A stretch of DNA of 64,000 bases from Chrysomallon squamiferum. Taxonomy: Eukaryota; Mollusca; Gastropoda; Neomphalida; Peltospiridae. The notes under the pieces were generated by a model. The model searched no databases. It saw nothing but the letters and a program-made list of their open reading frames with translations, and was not told the origin of the DNA. The DNA lies in NCBI GenBank assembly GCA_012295275.1, contig CM022667.1, positions 16,260,488 through 16,324,487 on the forward strand, written 5' to 3'. Made by a program: the position numbers and the translations under genes. Of the stretch, positions 38,030-50,364 are shown in pieces (position 1 is the first letter of the stretch; every line of letters starts with the position of its first letter).

Positions 38030-39580
38030 GAACACCAAGGCTTACCAATTCTAGTGTATAACAATGAGATAATAGTTACTATCATGAAAATTCACGTTGT
38101 TTTCTTTTAAATGTGAAAAGCAGGAGATTATTTATGAAGTAAAGAAAAAAAAAAAAAAGGCTTACACAAATATCTGAAATGTTGTACATGATAATACGTA
38201 CAATTTATTTATATTTGTTGACAAACGTTACACAGGTAAAATATAAGTATTATTACATATGCTACTATTTTTTCTTTCAACAGTAATTATTAATTCGTAT
38301 CGAGTTATGCACAGATCTCTTCGATATACAAAGTCTGCTACTTCATAACGATTTTTTCTCGATTGTGTTTGAAAAAAATAATCTATAATATTAATTATGA
38401 AACAGTGGAACTTCAGAATACGATCACGTAGGTTTTTCATTCAGTTTGCCATCTTCTGTATAAAGCAAGACGTTCAAAGTAAGAGCTGACTGGTTCAAAA
38501 TAAAGCACGCGCACATTCACACAATTTCTTATTTGCACATAATATTACACCTTATCCTTGGCAAAGCTAACTGCCGCTAGGGGCGTTCGCTGACACCATT
38601 TCCAGAAATGTCTAATTCCCAATCTCAAAATATTACGCTAATTTACTCTATGTTTAAAAGCAGAAGAAGATCAAATATCACTTGTATTTCTTTATTTTTT
38701 ACATGATTCATGAACAATTGTTATGTTTTAAAGGAGCATAACTGTTGTAATCTTGTTCTTCATTTATTTTATGCAAGTGTTGCCTTTCTGAGAACCACGT
38801 ACTGCTAGAATGTAGGTACATGTTAATATTAATCAAATACAAATTTTCTAAATACAGATATAACCCCGGTAAAAAAAAAAGAAAAAAGCGCAACATAATA
38901 TCACGGGACAATTATTCAAATTTCCCTGCACCGAAAAGCACACCACGGCGCACTGACACTACATAATAGTAAGCACTGAACTAGATGCCATAGAACGCTT
39001 AACATGTCACCTGTACATGAAAAGTAATATTTATTTCTCTGGATGACATTTTGTTTCTAGTGTGGTGTATTTCGGTTATATAGTGTTCTATAAGCCCGAT
39101 GTAAAGGGGATCTACCACAGACACACCCTCTGGCTTTGTGAGAGAGCGTGTCTGTCGCCGACAAGCTTAACAACAGCTAGCTCTGGTTAGCACATTAATT
39201 TTGCTCTGTCTGACTGGGCTCTAGGGATAGCAATGACATCATTAAGACTAGCTGCGAAAATAATAGTAAAAATACTTAAAAAAAAAAATTTCAATTGTTG
39301 ATTACTATCAGTACAAAGCTGAAATTTTGCAATATACTTTATAGTAAAGTACCACTCAAAATCTGTTGGCAAAGTTACTACTTTTTTTGTTGTTAACATT
39401 TTGCATAATTGCTGTAGCCCTGAATTCAATGTGACCTTGCTTCTTCCATTCTGATTTGGCAAGGAGACAAAACAGAAACTAGTCAGCTGGTTTATGTTTT
39501 AAATGAAACTTGTCTAGAGAAACATATAGGTTAGAAGATTCATTTTTCAATTGCAGTTTTTATTGTTATGTTTAGTTTAA

Positions 39581-39647
<67 letters not shown>

Positions 39648-39918
39648 GTACACATACAGTCACACAGACATGTAGCTCACTAAATAGAACTGATGCAAAA
39701 TGACAAAAATGTAAGAAAAAAATACACCTAATCTGCTGCTTTCGACCTTTGCGATTTATGTTCAGTTGTATGGGAGAAAAAATAGAAAATAGAAATAGTA
39801 ATACATCATAAACAAAAGTAATGTCTAGTCAGAGTAGGGCACTATATATAGATATAAATTCTAAATCAGAGAAAATCCTTTAAAATACTTCTTTGATGCA
39901 GAATTGCTAAAAGTTCAA

Positions 39919-40002
<84 letters not shown>

Positions 40003-41690
40003 CTTTTTTTTAGAATTATGATGAACACCAAGGTTTACCAATTCTAGTGTATGTCAATGAGATAAAGAAAAAAGTAAAGAAAAAAAGACTTACATAAATA
40101 TCTGAAATGTTGTACATGACAATACTTACAAACTATTTATATTCGCAGACATAGGTTACACAGGTAAAGTATAAATATTTTTATATTCGCTTCCATTTTG
40201 TCTTTCAAAGGTAATTACAAATTAGTATCGAGGTATGCACAACAATTCTTGATATACGAAGTCTACTGGTTCATAACGATTTTTTCTCGATTCTGTTTGA
40301 AAGAAATTAATCTATAGTAATAATTATTTAACAGTAAAACTTTAGAAAACGATTACGTAGGTTTGTCATTCAGTTTGCATTCTTCTGTATAAAGCAAGGC
40401 GTTCGAAATAAGAGTGAACTGGTTCAAAATAAAGCAGGCGCTATTACCATAATATCTTACTTTTTATTTAATATTATACCTTATCCTTGAAAGGCTACCT
40501 ATCGTAGGCGCGCTGGCTAACACCTTTTCCAGAAATGGCTAATTCCCAGTATCAGTCTGTTAAGCTAATTTACTGCATGTTTAAAAAAAGAATGAGGTCA
40601 AGTTTCACTTTCATTTCTTTATATTCTTACAAAGACGTAATTGAAAATCCGAAAATAAAGTGAAACAGCAAAAAATTAAGTTAAGAAACAACAGCAACAA
40701 AAAACGGTGATTGCGCTGAAGAAATTATTTAGATGAAGGCTTTCTATGTATCTTCTTTCGTATTCTGACATTTGTTTCACAAATAACTCCCGTATATATC
40801 GTATAATTGCCATTTAAAGTGAAGCGATGAAAAGTTATTATGTTTTAAAGGTGCGTAACAGTTGCAATTTTAATTTTTTTCTTCATTTATTGTATGCAAG
40901 TGTTGCCTTTCTGAGAAGCATGTACTGCTAGAATGGATATAAATGTTAATATTAATCAAATATAGATTTTCCAAATATAGATTATAACCCCCTCATAAAA
41001 AAACAAAATAAAATAACAAACAAACAAAACCAAAAAACAAACAAACAAACAATAACAAAAACAACAACAAAAAAAAACCCATAATATCACGGGACAACTT
41101 CAAATTTCTCTGCACTGAAAAGCACATCACGGTATATTAACACTGCATAATAGTTAGCACTGACCTGGGTGCCCCAGTACACTTAACATGTCATCTATAC
41201 ATGAAAAATAGCATATATTTCACTGGGTGGTATTTTTTTCGAATGTTGTGTATTTTTGTTGATATGGTGTTATAAAGGGTATAATAGTAAAAGTTATTGT
41301 TAAAAAGAACCATAATAAAACATTATTTTTATACTTTTCCAATGTTGTTTTATTACTATCAGTGCCAAGCAGAAATTTTACATCATACTTTATATCTGTT
41401 GGTAATAGGCAGAAAATGTTCTGTGTGTTAGTACGTTTTGTTATTGTTGTTTTTGTTAACATTTTGCATACCTAAGAATGTTGAGCCCTGTACTGCTGTA
41501 ACTCTGAACTCTGTGTTACTTTGCGTCTTCCATTCTGATTTGGTGAGGAGAGACATGACATGGATACAAACTAGAAACTAGTCATCTGGTTTATGTTTTG
41601 TATTGAACTTGTCTAGATAATATGCTAAACGTCTTAGAAACATGTAGGTTAGAAGATTCATTTTTCAACTACAATTATTATTAAATTTAG
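38030..41690. repeat. Internal duplication within copy 2
   Basis: The segment starting near 38030 and the segment starting near 40017 both match 23295-24700 of copy 1. Shared landmarks are 'atgaacaccaaggtttacca', 'tatgcac', the 'ataatatcacggga' stretch and 'ccttatccttg'. The two are separated by a CT/AT microsatellite, which may mark the breakpoint. Confidence 0.75.
39582..40002. repeat. Compound microsatellites (ATT)n(CA)n and (CT)n(AT)n
   Basis: Two arrays, 39582-39647 and 39921-40002, flank the start of the second half of the internal duplication. Confidence 0.9.
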
Positions 41691-41924
41691 TTTATTATTG
41701 TTGTTATTAGACTTATACATATACCTGTAGCTTATTAAAGAAAATCTGATACTTTCTGTATTTATATGTACGACAAAAAAAAGAGATATATATTGCAGAA
41801 ATAGTAATATATCATAAACAAACAAATAAATATCAGTAAATTACCAGTAATGTCTGGTTAGCTATAAATTTTAAACCATAGAAAATGCAAAACGTACTAC
41901 TTTGATACAGAATTCGTAAAAGAT

Positions 41925-42350
41925 CATCTCTCTCTCAATTTACTCGTATATCAAATCAATTTTCCCATCTGAAATTTATTGAAATACCATTAATCCGTTC
42001 CAGCGCCCCAAAATCCACCCACATTTTTTGTATTGTGTTTTAAAAAAAGAAAAATGTATTTATAAATGACAAAAAGTGTATAAAATACATTGGTTTTGTA
42101 AAGTGTTCGGGGTCAGTGTTTCTCCATCTTTTCATGGACAGAGGACCGCATCTTAAACAATATTTTAACGCCTTTGGCTGGAACTATAGCCTTCATCGAC
42201 TCCTTCTGCTTCAGAAGTACTACACTTGTACTTCCTAGCCAAGTTGACTACATGCACACCTCGCAGGTCAAAGCTAAAAATCGCCTGGGCGACTGGGCGA
42301 CCTCCGAAAACTGGTAAGATGGTGCAGTCGTAAGTTAAGGTACCACTGTA
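41925..42350. mobile_element. Degenerate DNA-transposon remnant(s)
   Basis: The left part holds a 'attaatccgttccagcgccc' stretch, the right end holds 'ttaaggtaccactg' beside a TA, and a hAT-like end CAGTGTTTCTCCATC starts at 42114. This reads as a pogo-like short element with a hAT fragment nested or adjoining. No intact transposase is present. Confidence 0.45.
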
Positions 42351-43429
42351 TAATAATAATAATAATAATAATAATATAAAAATAAATAAGTACAAATATT
42401 AAAACATAAATTATTTACTTGGATAATAAAATAATACAATGTAGGGCACATTTTACTTTTCCTACGAGATTAATTTTGCCCTTTCCTTAAAAGTAACGAA
42501 ATATAACCAGTGTTTTTTACCTGGGTTCTATTATGCTCTCTTTCAGGAAGTATAGGCAAAAAAATGTTAATAAATAAATAAATAAACCTAGATTGTAAAC
42601 AAATAGTTGTTTTTGTAATACATGGTTTTCACTCTCATAATCATCATTAATGCTATTAATATATGACACAATCCAAATGATTGTAAAAATTCAAATAACA
42701 CGAGATTTTCTTTTAAGCTGTGTGATATAAATATTAAACAAAAGAAGAACTTCAGTCGAAAACATTCTCATTGTTTTAAATTCTTTTTATAATCTGTAAT
42801 TTTAATGTCCGTTTCATCACTACATTGTGAATATAGCTGACTGGTATTCGGATTGTCGGTCGTAATAATGTTTATTTTCTGGAGTACTGTGACAGAAATT
42901 TTACAGTGGACTGAATAAAAAACAGGAAGCATTCATATACCAGCAAAATTTTATGCCATCTGGTGCCATTATCAGGGTGGGTGTGCCCCCCCCACACTGG
43001 CTAAATGGGTGCAGGACATAATGATAATATTATATTAATTTTTATTCTCTTCTTCTCTAAACATACTGTACATATATCGTATTAGTTCTATTCATATAAT
43101 AATTCCTGCCATATCTTTCAATTACCAGGTAATTAGAGAGTTCGTATTTTACTACAGCAGCGACGTAGTGCCGTGGTAGTCCTCCACACTTGCCTTCGTC
43201 CCTCTTAATTTGGACGATCTCCACCGCAGTAAAACACCATGGCCGCACTACCTGATTTGCATATGCGCCATTCCGATAATGCACTTTTCAAGCCCAATTC
43301 CTCCAGAATAGTAATCCCCAAATCTTGCTAATACTGGAACACCAGAAATGTTGGTCCGCAACTGTATGTATGTATATGTTTTTATGTCTGAGTTTCTCTT
43401 TGTGTGCGTCTGCGCGTACACACACACAT

Positions 43430-44310
43430 GCAGGGATCGAGGGCAAAATCCACTTTACAAAAGCCCATTCAGAAACATTTCAGTTCCATTTCAAGTTCGA
43501 ATTTGATTATATTTTTAATTTCTCTGCCTGATTATACAACATAATAGACAATTATAGTACAACATTACAGATGATAGTTTATTTATTTTATTGCAGAGAA
43601 TTGGCCCAAACGTCCTTTTCCCTTGCCAGATATTATCTCTTTTCTCTTGAAATATCTTTCATTTAAGTGACACTGATAACATCCCATATGCGTGACAATA
43701 CTGGCAGATTACTACTGTTCTTGTTTCTTAAGACAGCCCAAGTGACAGTATTTACTTTATGGTAATGTCCCAGTGTCTTGGAGGAATTTCTCAAGTACTC
43801 TAAATCTAAATAAACAGAAATACACCTCAGACGCATTAACGATGTTTATGTATCTTTAGATTATGTTAATGCTTTCAGTTCAGTCCCTCACACATAAAAT
43901 TTATTTAGGGGAATATACTCTAAATAAAAAAGTGTTTAGCCTGACAAGAACTGCGAATTTTAGCTGCTGGTATAAAAATTTGTAATTTACAAATGGCTGA
44001 CTTACCTAAATCTGATGATATAAATTTATTATTTACTTTTTTACTTATTATGATTATTTTGTTTTGTTTTTTTAATAAAAGTAACCTGGGTAATGTCAAA
44101 AATAATGCTTCTGCAAGATCGAATAGCATGGTGCAAGCTTCTTTAAGAAGCTGTTACTTGTCGAAAGCAACCTAAACCATGCGAAAGAGGAGACTCTATT
44201 CCATGGAAATCCTTTCCGATTCAAAGTAAACCATCACATTGCAATATGTACGCCCTTTCAACCGGCACGCACAGGCTATTAAGTAAACGTAGAAATAGAC
44301 ACGAGTGATT
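43430..44310. repeat. Dispersed block, copy 2
   Basis: Counterpart of 26140-26983, in the same orientation. It contains the conserved 'ttggcccaaacgtccttttc' stretch and, at 44158-44307, the in-frame tail that ends HRLLSKRRNRHE. Confidence 0.75.
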
Positions 44311-44639
44311 TTTAAACGCTGAGCATGGAGCATTTTTTTGTAAGTATACAGAAGTTATTTAATCATAAAACAGTTTAAAATGCAAATGCTACATGGTTCA
44401 AGTGTTAGATAAATCACTGTATAATGCTTATATACAAACAGTGGACACGACCAGTCTTTGCGTGTTAAACATATAAGCATGTAACCAATATGTAGTTAAA
44501 AATTTCAGACCTATTTTTCTAGAATCAATGAATACCGTCACGATTTGTGTAATGTGTTAAATTTCAGACATGTGTAAACTTGTCTTACAGAAATTTAGAA
44601 ACTGAACTGCCCACCAAAACAGAACAAACAACAACAGCT

Positions 44640-44640
44640 A

Positions 44641-44704
<64 letters not shown>
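44640..44704. repeat. (AAT)n microsatellite
   Basis: Uninterrupted trinucleotide array of about 21 units. Confidence 0.95.
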
Positions 44705-47499
44705 GGGGTAGTAGTAGCATGGCCAACATCAGTTAGAGGGATATCTGTTCGAAATGTCAAGACTTTAGCCTGCTTTCTCAGTCATTAGACACATTCACTC
44801 TGCTACAGATAAAGCGAGCTCAGCCCACGTGGAGCACGGCCTGCAGAAAAGACGGCAGTGTAAACGTGTTGAACGTGCTCGACCTTGTGCTACTTTCTGG
44901 TAGGCGAAGCCCGCAGGAAGAGGCGAGCTCAGTGTAAACGCACCCGTATGTAAAATAAAATTCTTTACTCAAGACTAATTAGACTGCTACAAATACAGAG
45001 TGCCTGTCGTGTGTGTGTGTGTGTTTATATGTGTATGTGTGTGTGTGTCTGTGTCTGTGTGTGTGAGTGCGTGCGTGCGTGTGCTTATTTTCTGTCGTTA
45101 CATAGCTGGATTCAATACGTAAACAACACCCAACGCCGTAACAATCCTTTGCCATAATTTTCCGGTCGAATAATTCTCTTTACATCGACGAAACATATTA
45201 ATTTGTTTCAAGCTGTCATTTTGTCAAAGTTTTGGATCTGAATAAAAACAATAACTGTAATTTTGTGGCGAAAATTAGATGTTCTCCATCCACTCTGAGA
45301 CCTTATCTAAGAAAATGTCAGACATCTGGTCATCTTGCATGTAAAACTGATTGGTTGGGAAGTTGAGGCAAGATAGAATTTAAAAACGGTAAAGTCTTTA
45401 TATGTTCAAAGCTCTTTTTCAGTACGAGTAGTTCGGATAATCGTGGTTTTCATTAGTTATTGCCCATAACATAGCTACGAGCTGCATCAATATCAATGAC
45501 GTCCATGAACACTTGATAAGAATCAAGCTGACGTGTTTCCCTAATGTTTTATATTAAACCCAAGCATCCAAGTCCTACACTCTAAATAAATTCAAGATCC
45601 ATCTATCCATCCATACATCCATCCATCCATCCATCCATCCATCCATACATACATACAACGATACATAAATGAATACATACAAAATACATTCATACATTAC
45701 CACATTTTAACATTAATGTTTGTTACATTTTCAGGATGTTTTATTAAAGTGTATTTCAAAATATCAAATTATCTTCTATTTTCTTGAGTAATGTTTCAGA
45801 ATGTTATTCATATTTTTTTGAACTCAGTAAAAAGTATCTTGATAGAATTATTTGCTGCCAGAATTAATTTTAAAACTTCATTAAACCAGTTTGAACATTA
45901 GCAGATCTCTCCATCTTGTTCTGTCAAGTGTCATGCCAAAAAAAAAAAAAAATAAATAAATAAAGAAAATAAATAAAAAAAGTAGAAACAAAACAAAACA
46001 GGGAATATTTTTTTTTTCAAACATTAAAGCTTAAACGTTCATTTAAAGAAGAAAAAAGTAAACTCTAAATTTTAAAGTCTCATCATTATAGAGACTATTT
46101 AATATGTTCGTATTTTTTCAATTCTCTCTAATCAGCATATTTTATATTTGTTTATACCCAAGTAAGCTTGTTGTTGTTTATGTAGCCTAATAAGTATATT
46201 ATCATTATTTTATCCATTGTACATCTCTAATGCTTTTGTGTTCCGCTTCTCAGTTTTTTATTTATTTAATTTATTTTGTTAATATTCTAAATCGAGTGAC
46301 GTTTGAAATTTGACTAAATTTTTGACCCAGTTAATTTCTTCTGTGTAACACCCATCTCAGAATGATGTGAAGTGTAGATAACAGCTGAATGGAACATGAT
46401 GCACTAGCAATTATTTACCTTTAACCTTTTCACAAATTTTGCAATTACCGATTTATGTGTGACTTTTAATGATAACAACTTTACAGGTAAGCAATATTTT
46501 AATATGTCTTGTATTGAACTTTTGGGGTTCACGAATTCCAGCTTTGGTAACATTAAACTGTACAAGTGTTTAGAACAATTCCATAAAAAACAGTGACTAG
46601 GGTTAGCTGATTTATTTTGTCTCTAGAGCTTTTATATTCATCTTTCAGCTGCAGACTTGATTTAATCCTTTAAGTTCTATCATTTGTTAAATAATAGTTG
46701 AATACACATCATTTAAAACTGAATTCATAGTTCTTTTTATGTATCAGACATTTTCAGAAAATATTTTGCTGTTATCCACCATTTTCATTTAAATCATTTA
46801 TATATATATATATGCCATTAACAGATACAATGATACCAATAAATGAAAGCACATAAGGTACTGAGGATAAAGATTTTTCTTTTAAGTTAATTAATTAATT
46901 CATTTGTTTCCTTGTGTAATCAAAAGTAATAGTAACGTTAATTGTTAACCAAACTGCAATTATATTGAAAGTATCTACCTTAATTTTGGGCTGTTCATTT
47001 GCATTTTTATTTGTGTTTTCTTATATGCATATACACCTAGTAACACACGCAGAAACATACATACACATAAAACAAACGAAACAAAAATACACAAGCCCAC
47101 AAATACATAGATACACGTACACACAAACACACAAAGACACACGATATTGTATTATCATTATCATTTTGCAGTGAATGACAGAACATTCAGAGTTAGAAGT
47201 TATAGCACTTTTATTTCTAAATAATAAAACTTGTAAGAAGACAAAAATATGAAAAAAAGAAGAAAAACATCCTCACAATATATACAATACATTAAGTGTT
47301 AATACATTAAACTCACAATACATTAAATGTCATCGATGTTTTAAAATGCTGATTTGTAATTGTATTCTTATAAGATTAAATACAGTATTTTAATATAATT
47401 ATAATTAATTTTATGGATATTTGATAAAATAAAACAATTTAATAAATATTAATTGCTGATGGATATGGATAACATATTATGTCTGTATATATAACTGCA

Positions 47500-48062
47500 A
47501 TAAAGAATAACACACTCTTACATTATTCTGCAATGTATAGCATGTAAACTATAAAATAAAACCGTTAACATTTATATCTAAAATAATAAATGCACTGTAT
47601 TAAATAAATAAATAAACTTCAAAACTACTTTTGTTACAACATATAATGTTGTCAGTCATCTTCAAAACAGAATTATCAGTGTATATAATTATCTTCCATT
47701 GCTATTAGAAAAAAAAAAAAAAAAACAGAAACAAAATAAAATGGTAATAAAAATATAATATTGCAAGAAAACTAATTATGGCTAATTAAGTAAAAAAAAA
47801 AAAATATATTTGTCGTGGATACATTAATATAAGGTCTGAATAAATAACTAAAATAAACATTATCATAAATAAACTTACATTATTCTACAGTACAATACAA
47901 TATAAAAAATAAAACGAAAATGGGAAAGGATTATAAGGAAAAACATATTTTAAGAAAACTAACTGTGGCTAATGTTTAATGGATATAGATAATATAAGGT
48001 CTGTATAACTAATTATAATAAAAAATACCACATTTTTACATTATTGTACAATATATAATATG

Positions 48063-48124
<62 letters not shown>

Positions 48125-48900
48125 AAACAAACCCACCCCCCTAAAAACCCAAAAGAAATAGTTTCAAATAACAGTTTGTTACAATATATAATATCGTCAG
48201 TCATCTACAAAACAGAATTATAACTATATATCATCCACTGGTATGTAACACTCAGAAACCTTTATTGTTTTTGTTGGGGTTTTTTAAAAGAGAGAGGGGT
48301 AAAAAAGATAACTAATTATGGCTAATTAAAAATAAATATTAATTAGTAATGGATAATAATAATTATAAAAGATGGAAAAATAAACACCTAAAAAGAAAAA
48401 AGAGTTAAAAATACAATTTTAGTTAACAGTTTGTTAGAACATATAATGTTATTAGTCATTTACAAAACAGAATTATCACAATATATAATTATCTTCCACT
48501 GCTACAAAGCAGTCAGAGCCTTAAAAATAATAATACATAAATAATATAAAATGTAATGTTAATAAAAAATATATATATTTTAAGAAAACTGAGGCTAATA
48601 TCACACTCTCACATTATTCTACAAAACAATACAATATTAAAAAGACCCTTACATATATATAAATATTAGAAAATAAATAAAAATATAAAAAACAAAACAA
48701 TCTTAAGAAATATTTTCAATTAACAGTTTGTTACATCATGTCAAATATAAAATAAAACAGCCAGTATTTGTATTTAAAAGAATTAATCCACTATATTTAA
48801 CAATTTGTAATAACATAACATTTTGTCAATCATCATACAAAACAGAATTATCACTATGTACAATTATCTTCACTGCTATAAAATTTCTGAAACTTAAAAA
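47500..48900. repeat. Tandem units of about 300-400 bp downstream of the TRPV-like gene
   Basis: About five drifting copies of a unit marked by 'acatataatgttgtcagtca', 'acaaaacagaattatcac' and 'aattatcttccactgct' (near 47632, 48174, 48428, 48804 and partials). Another partial array is at 34780-35300. It lies 1.5 kb beyond the stop codon and may be partly in the 3' UTR. Confidence 0.75.
48065..48121. repeat. (AT)n microsatellite
   Basis: Long pure AT dinucleotide array inside the tandem-unit region. Confidence 0.95.
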
Positions 48901-49448
48901 AGAAGACGATAATAAAAATATAATACTAAAAAAAAGAGCAAAATTCTAAATGTTAACAATTCAAATTTTCTGTAATATTAACAGAAATATTCTACATATT
49001 CTATTTAAAGTACACATGCGAGTTTAAGATATATTTAAAACAATGAATACATTATAACTATAATTTAAATAATTTAAATACTTGTCTATAAAACTACTGA
49101 TGGATAGATGTGCAGAAATATAAATGTCAGCTCTAAAGTTAGATTTCTTATCTTGGATCTCATTTTATTATCTTATTCTATTTATCAATATTTCATTCTT
49201 ATCATTTCAGTCAACAATATATCATTATATAAACAATATATCATTTCTCTTAAATTTTCAAATTCATTGACTGTATTTAAAAAAAAAAAAAGTAACAAAC
49301 AAGGCTGCTTTTTGTTCAGACCGTCTACTATTATTGTTTTTCATTATCTCTCTGTCTTCTCAGATCGGTTCACCTTACTGATACTTTCTTTACATACAGT
49401 TATCTATTACAAGTACTCGTATTCTTATTTATTCTGTATAATTACAGG

Positions 49449-49499
<51 letters not shown>

Positions 49500-49512
49500 A
49501 CACACACACACA
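49449..49512. repeat. (CA)n microsatellite
   Basis: Almost pure CA repeat with one TA interruption. Confidence 0.95.
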
Positions 49513-50364
49513 GATATATCATTCATTGCTATTAACATCATTATAAAATATCCTGGTAGAGTTTTTGCAACCATGTCGTTAAAAAAAAATCTTACAAATA
49601 TTATATAAAATATTTCATCTCCAAATTCATAGAAGATAAAAATAATAAATAAACGAACAAGAAAATAAAGGTCAATTATTCAATGTTAATATTATTACAA
49701 CGGATTTCATGTTGGCCAAACTGCACAAAAATAAAATTAGAATAATTTTTCTCAGGTTTTCTTAAATCTGCCACAATCAACAAGTTGTCATTTTTTTATT
49801 TTTTTATTATTGACTTATCGGTTTCAAAATATTATTTGTAATACATGATCAGTGACTTCTTTTTATGATATGATTACGATTATTATGCCAAGATACTCGA
49901 AAAATGGGTGCTATTGTACCATAGAGGTGATTTTATTTCTACAGATATGATATCTGTGCTTCACAGTTGTAACTATGAAAGAGACCATAAAACATCTGAA
50001 ATTTAATTCAGTAAAACATATTTCCTAGCAATGACACTATCAAAATACAAATCATTATACAGTCATTTAACACAAATTCACAGAAAATGATCTCTATACA
50101 TAATTTATTATTATTATTGTTGTTGTTGTTGTTCTGGGGTTTTTATTATTATTATGATTTAAAGTGTACGTATTCAACTCTTTCCGAGGAAAGGTGGCTG
50201 TAATTTACAGAAAATTCACAAATATTAAATGGTAATGTCAAATACTAAGAAACATTTAACATATAATTATTATATCCTTTTCACTTTCAGATATTTATTT
50301 TCTATATTAGGTGTTGGGTTATATCTTATTCGTTCTTTGCTATATTAAAAGTGTGTCATGATCA

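Larger units (their letters stand above)
36951..50280. other. Non-coding body of duplication copy 2
   Basis: No gene is recognised. Microsatellites: (ATT)n(CA)n 39582-39647, (CT)n(AT)n 39921-40002, (AAT)n 44640-44704, ATCC/ATAC 45596-45660, (AT)n 48065-48121 and (CA)n 49449-49512. A C-run occurs near 42987. The block at 44740-44950 is nearly identical to 29270-29480. Confidence 0.7.
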
